Shown here in pieces: positions 15,947-17,162 of a stretch of DNA of 17,162 nucleotides; position 1 is the stretch's first letter; the number at the start of each line of letters is the position of its first letter. The notes beneath the pieces were generated by a model, which did no database searches, was not told the origin of the DNA, and saw only the letters and a list, made by a program, of their open reading frames with translations. Source of the stretch: Thermoleophilia bacterium (GTDB lineage Bacteria; Actinomycetota; Thermoleophilia; Gaiellales; JAICJC01); the NCBI GenBank assembly GCA_025928435.1, contig JAICJM010000072.1, positions 1-17,162 of the forward strand. Reading direction: 5' to 3'. The position numbers were made by a program, and so were the translations under genes.

Positions 15947-16779
15947 ACTCCTCACCCACCCACAGCGGTTCGCCTGCGACCTGGTCACCGGCCGGCGTGT
16001 TCGCCCGGATCGTCTGCGGCGTCGATGGCTCCGACGAGGGGTTCGAAGCCGTCCGCCAGGCCGCGCGCCTCGCAGTCACCTCTGCCCAGATCACGCTCGC
16101 GGGTGTCTGGAACACCGGTACGACCGTCGCCCTGGGATGGTCGCCACCGGCGGCCTACGCACCCATCGGCACGCGCGAGCACGTGGAGGACGCCGCCGCC
16201 CGCGCACGCGAGCTCGTCCCTGAGACCCTGGCGGTCGAGACCTCGATCGTGCAGGGCCCGCCGGCGCCGATGATGGCGATCGAGGCCAGGCGCCACGATG
16301 CCACCCTTGTGGCGATCGGAACTCACGGCCATGGGCGTCTTCCCGGCATCCTGCTCGGCAGCGTCGCCACCCAGCTCCTGCACAACGCCCCCTGCCCCGT
16401 GCTGATCGCACGCCCACGCCCCGCGCCCACCGAGTTCCCCCGGTCGATCATCGTCGCCACCGACGGGTCGCCCGCGGCGACGCGCGCCGTCGCGGTAGGG
16501 GAAGCGCTTGCCGCCCGCGTCGGCGCGGCGCTCGAAGCCGTCGTCGTGACGGATGAAGGCGATGTCGACCCGGACGTGATCGAGATCGAGCTCCGCGGGC
16601 CGGCCGGCCACCACGTTCCACAGCGCCGGCTTCGCGGGCACCCCGCGGGAGCATTGAGTGACTTGCGGCCCGACCTGTTGATCCTCGGGAGCCGCGGACT
16701 GCGCGGCCTCCGGTCGCTCGGGAGCGTCAGCGAGCGCGTGGCGCACGAGTCGGAGGCGTCCGTGCTGGTCGTGCGCTGA
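15943..16779 (+). CDS. Tandem universal stress protein
   Basis: This 278-aa cytosolic protein has two UspA domains. Domain 1 (about 20-157) starts with IVCGVDGSDEG and has GTHGHGRLPGILLGS, a full G-x2-G-x9-G-S ATP-binding motif. Domain 2 (about 167-278) starts with IIVATDGSPAATRA and has GSRGLRGLRSLGS, where the second spacing is 7 instead of 9 residues. Its middle is also short, so ATP binding by domain 2 is doubtful. Tandem USPs such as Rv2623 bind ATP and affect growth arrest in mycobacteria. The ATG at 15943 overlaps the four-TM gene by 4 nt. No ribosome binding site is needed under coupling, although GAAGGGA lies nearby. Confidence 0.93.
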   Translation: MNSSPTHSGSPATWSPAGVFARIVCGVDGSDEGFEAVRQAARLAVTSAQITLAGVWNTGTTVALGWSPPAAYAPIGTREHVEDAAARARELVPETLAVETSIVQGPPAPMMAIEARRHDATLVAIGTHGHGRLPGILLGSVATQLLHNAPCPVLIARPRPAPTEFPRSIIVATDGSPAATRAVAVGEALAARVGAALEAVVVTDEGDVDPDVIEIELRGPAGHHVPQRRLRGHPAGALSDLRPDLLILGSRGLRGLRSLGSVSERVAHESEASVLVVR

Positions 16780-16827
16780 CCCCGCGGCATCGGTCCGTGT
16801 GCACCGGAAACCTCTAAAAGCAGTGGT

Positions 16828-16833
16828 TATACT
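16828..16833 (+). promoter_or_regulatory. Possible extended -10 promoter of the R2-like gene
   Basis: TGGTTATACT gives a good -10 (TATACT) with a nearby upstream TG, in the most A+T-rich patch of the window. It lies about 39 nt before the start codon. No clear -35 is seen at the right distance (CCGGAAA there). Confidence 0.4.
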
Positions 16834-16871
16834 CGTGCGCGTCGTGCCGCAGAGTCCCACGAGGAGGTTCC

Positions 16872-17162
16872 ATGGCTGTCAGCAACCCGACCGTCACATC
16901 GCGGTTTCACTTCTCGCGGCAGATGATCGCGGGGCCCATCTACCGCAAGTACGAGAAGGCGATCCGCAAGATGTGGAGCGTCGAGGACATCGACTTCGGC
17001 CAGGACGCCCTCGACTGGGAGCGGATCACGCCCGAGCAGCGCACGGGGCTGCTGGGGGTGACCGTGCGGTTCCTCGCCGGGGAGCAGGCCGTCACCGACG
17101 AGCTCGTTCCAATGCTGGCAGCAGCCCACCGGCTCCGCCGCTTCGACTGGACGATGTTCCTC
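16872..17162 (+). CDS. R2-like protein (ribonucleotide reductase small subunit / R2lox family), N-terminal 97 codons
   Basis: The visible 97 residues begin MAVSNPTVTSRFHFSRQMI and include IYRKYEKAIRKMWSVEDIDFGQ, DALDWERITPEQRTGLL and RFLAGEQAVTDELVPMLAA. This matches the N-terminal helices of the ferritin-like R2 family. Glu71 in AGEQAVT is the expected first metal ligand, and AGE-x-AVT-(D/E) resembles the R2-like ligand-binding oxidase (R2lox, Rv0233) more than classical NrdF. The true class needs the rest of the protein, which runs off the right edge. AGGAGG (16862-16867) is 4 nt before the ATG. A promoter-like TATACT upstream suggests that it starts its own transcript after the USP gene. 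Confidence 0.82.
   Translation, partial: MAVSNPTVTSRFHFSRQMIAGPIYRKYEKAIRKMWSVEDIDFGQDALDWERITPEQRTGLLGVTVRFLAGEQAVTDELVPMLAAAHRLRRFDWTMFL

Overview
This is a G+C-rich window (about 70% by eye) with dense, head-to-tail genes and many GTG starts and 4-bp stop/start overlaps. Together with the families present (DUF1918, tandem universal stress proteins, DUF4389, an R2-like oxidase), this points to an actinobacterium, possibly of the Thermoleophilia type. The lineage is inferred from gene content. No rRNA, tRNA, CRISPR array or intact insertion sequence was seen.

Layout. (1) Positions 1-4689, minus strand: a complete arginine deiminase (ADI) operon, read right to left. It holds an AdiC-like APC transporter, arginine deiminase (arcA), ornithine carbamoyltransferase (arcB), carbamate kinase (arcC) and the first 14 codons of a universal stress protein (USP). 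Together these would import arginine, convert it to ornithine, CO2 and ammonia, and make one ATP per arginine. (2) Positions 4690-4898: a divergent control region with a 9-bp inverted repeat. (3) Positions 4899-8042, plus strand: four genes joined by 4-bp overlaps, encoding a DUF1918 protein, a site-2 protease with a CBS pair (Rip3-like), an ABC ATPase and an ABC-2 permease. (4) Positions 8109-8768, minus strand: a duplicated DUF4389 membrane protein with a probable TTG start. (5) Positions 9029-10990, plus strand: a 97-aa unknown protein, a 48-aa zinc-ribbon-like protein, then a decayed MgtA-like P-type ATPase that has lost its N and P domains. (6) Positions 11076-15156, plus strand: a LolD/MacB-type ATPase, a small ABM-like (dimeric alpha/beta barrel) protein and a 997-aa FtsX-type permease. 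(7) Positions 15359-16779, plus strand: a four-TM protein overlapping a tandem USP. (8) Positions 16872 to the right edge: the start of an R2-like (ribonucleotide reductase small subunit / R2lox) protein.

How it may fit together. Several families here (DUF1918, Rip3-type protease with CBS domains, tandem USP, P-type ATPase, R2-like or ribonucleotide reductase protein) recall the hypoxia/dormancy (DosR) regulon of Mycobacterium tuberculosis. They sit next to an ADI operon, a typical low-oxygen energy pathway. I read the window as a possible energy-limitation or dormancy island, but I found no convincing shared operator by eye, so co-regulation is untested. The most striking purely sequence-level feature is a 30-bp perfect palindrome that covers exactly codons 10-19 of arcA.
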